A stretch of 22,860 bases of DNA from assembly GCA_044868295.1 (NCBI GenBank), contig JBIOWF010000103.1, forward strand, positions 1-22,860, read 5' to 3'. Below, in pieces: positions 22,138-22,860 of this stretch. The stretch's first letter is position 1; each line of letters begins with the position of its first letter. A program made the position numbers and the translations under genes. The notes beneath the pieces were generated by a model that saw only the letters and a list, made by a program, of their open reading frames with translations, searched no databases and was not told the origin of the DNA. The stretch is from JBIOWF01 sp044868295. Lineage in GTDB: Bacteria; Actinomycetota; Actinomycetes; Streptosporangiales; Streptosporangiaceae.

Positions 22138-22320
22138 GACTCCCGTGGGCCCACGTCGGCAGGATCAGCTCGTAGCGCCAGGTACACGCAACGGCATACC
22201 GATACCCACCTCCGCTGGCGGACAGTCCATGACATTCCCCACAACCCTCGCTTGGCCTGGGTCATCGTCAGCTCGCGATTCGAGTGGCTCCACAGGGTCT
22301 TCGCACCAACATCCGCGAAC
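22138..22320. other. Intergenic region between the ChsH1-like gene and the TetR gene, left part
   Basis: The full gap from 22027 to 22467 is 441 bases if the short start is right. This part contains a perfect 12-base palindrome, CGTGGGCCCACG (22145-22156), and one copy of CATGACATTC (22228-22237), repeated at 22368-22377. No convincing gene was seen. Confidence 0.4.
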
Positions 22321-22334
22321 TAGAACACATTTCA
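22321..22334. promoter_or_regulatory. KstR-like operator candidate
   Basis: TAGAACACATTTCA fits the published KstR consensus TnnAACnnGTTnnA at every fixed position except one (A for G in the right half). It is preceded by AC, extending the left half to the ACTAGAAC often seen in strong sites. It lies between the ChsH1-like gene and the KstR-like regulator gene. Confidence 0.45.
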
Positions 22335-22433
22335 ATCTTCGTCCGGAGGCCCAGCCCTAGAGTAATTCATGACATTCGACCGAACCGCGAAAGGCATGCA
22401 AGGGCAGGGTCCTTTGTGACTGGCAGGTAACCG

Positions 22434-22467
22434 TTCAGACGGGCCAGAAATCAGATAACGTGTTCTC
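22434..22467 (+). promoter_or_regulatory. Promoter with overlapping KstR-like core for the TetR gene
   Basis: TTCAGA (22434-22439) and TAACGT (22456-22461) are 16 bases apart and resemble -35 and -10 boxes. Transcription would start at the A of ATG 22468, a leaderless message. AACGTGTT (22457-22464) matches the KstR core AACnnGTT and overlaps the -10 box, though the outer T and A of the consensus are missing. Autorepression would fit. Confidence 0.35.
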
Positions 22468-22860
22468 ATGCGCACTCCGCATGCCACCGCAGACGCCCCG
22501 ATGTCGCACCCGGAAGGGGCAGCCAGCGTGGACAGGCAGCCGACCTCGACCGCCGCCATGCCAGGCGTCCGGACCCGCAGCCAGCATCAGCGGCGCAAGC
22601 GCATCATCCAGGCCGCGGCGGCACTCGCCTCGCGCGGTGGCGTCGAGGCCATGCAGATGCGCACCGTCGCCGAGAGGGCCGGCGTCGCTCTTGGCACGCT
22701 CTACCGCTATTTCCCGTCCAAGATGGATCTCGTCGTGGCGGTGGTCGGCGAGGAGATCGACCTCCTCGAAAGCAGCATCGAGCGCCGCCCGCCCGGCGCC
22801 TCCACGCCCGCGAGCCGCGCGGTGGACGTGCTGATGCGCGCGACCCGCGGCCTGATGCGC
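22468..22860 (+). CDS. TetR-family regulator resembling KstR, 5' part only
   Basis: The 131 visible codons run off the right edge. The core QRRKRIIQAAAALASRGGVE, AMQMRTVAERAGVALGTLYR, YFPSK is a TetR helix-turn-helix (about residues 42-86). It closely resembles KstR, the repressor of cholesterol catabolism genes, in both sequence and the wording around ALASxGGxEAxQMRxVA. The ligand-binding domain lies outside the window. The start is uncertain: ATG 22468 would be leaderless, GTG 22528 has GGAAGGGG 8 bases upstream, and ATG 22558 best matches the length of the KstR N-terminus. It is divergent from the ChsH1-like gene, which is a plausible target. Confidence 0.85.
   Translation, partial: MRTPHATADAPMSHPEGAASVDRQPTSTAAMPGVRTRSQHQRRKRIIQAAAALASRGGVEAMQMRTVAERAGVALGTLYRYFPSKMDLVVAVVGEEIDLLESSIERRPPGASTPASRAVDVLMRATRGLMR

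Noticed and set aside
22460..22834. Arg/Ser/Pro-rich plus-strand frame starting at GTG 22460
   Set aside because: It is a shifted frame over the TetR gene. The frame from ATG 22468 gives a clear TetR helix-turn-helix and stays open to the window edge.

Overview
The window reads as a chromosome segment from a high-GC actinomycete. GC is high, third codon positions are strongly G/C, and GTG/TTG starts with overlapping GTGA junctions are common. A GlgE pathway cluster, an Opu-type osmolyte transporter and a KstR-like regulator together fit filamentous Actinobacteria. A Streptosporangiales-type host is a guess from gene content, not shown by the sequence.

Layout. At 1-1514 is the 3' part of a large LuxR-type regulator (+), closed by a strong hairpin. 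At 1588-4185 is glgP (alpha-glucan phosphorylase, -), divergent from the 4593-14150 block (+): glgE, treS, a maltokinase gene, two small secreted-protein genes, then glgB. TreS turns trehalose into maltose, maltokinase makes maltose-1-phosphate, GlgE transfers maltosyl units onto alpha-1,4-glucan, GlgB branches the glucan and GlgP degrades it, so the locus holds a complete trehalose-to-glycogen route. sppA (signal peptide peptidase) follows at 14272-15960. On the minus strand, 20030 down to 16675 is a four-gene osmoprotectant ABC transporter operon (ATPase, two permeases, lipoprotein), followed by a flavin reductase-like gene. Divergent from it, 20265-21638 encodes an ECF-sigma-like protein with an Ala/Pro-rich linker and a C-terminal membrane anchor. 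The right end carries a ChsH1-like MaoC hydratase gene (-) and the start of a KstR-like TetR gene (+, runs off the window), which suggests the edge of a steroid-catabolism locus.

Most unusual items. (1) The two genes between maltokinase and glgB look like a copper amine oxidase cut at its domain boundary: one secreted protein with the N2/N3-type modules and a second with the catalytic module. The copper histidines and catalytic Asp are retained, but the topaquinone Asn-Tyr-Asp/Glu motif reads Trp-Tyr-Thr. (2) TreS carries an N-terminal extension made of a D-x-[SG]-x-[PQ] five-residue repeat. (3) A possible 50-codon upstream ORF with a good ribosome site ends in a GTGA overlap with the glgE start and contains a strong hairpin. 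(4) The ChsH1-like protein lacks the segment that holds the catalytic His. (5) The transporter ATPase has a 12-residue insertion encoded by a G-rich repeat-like sequence. (6) KstR-like operator sequences lie between the last two genes.

No tRNA, rRNA, CRISPR array, transposase or phage gene was seen.
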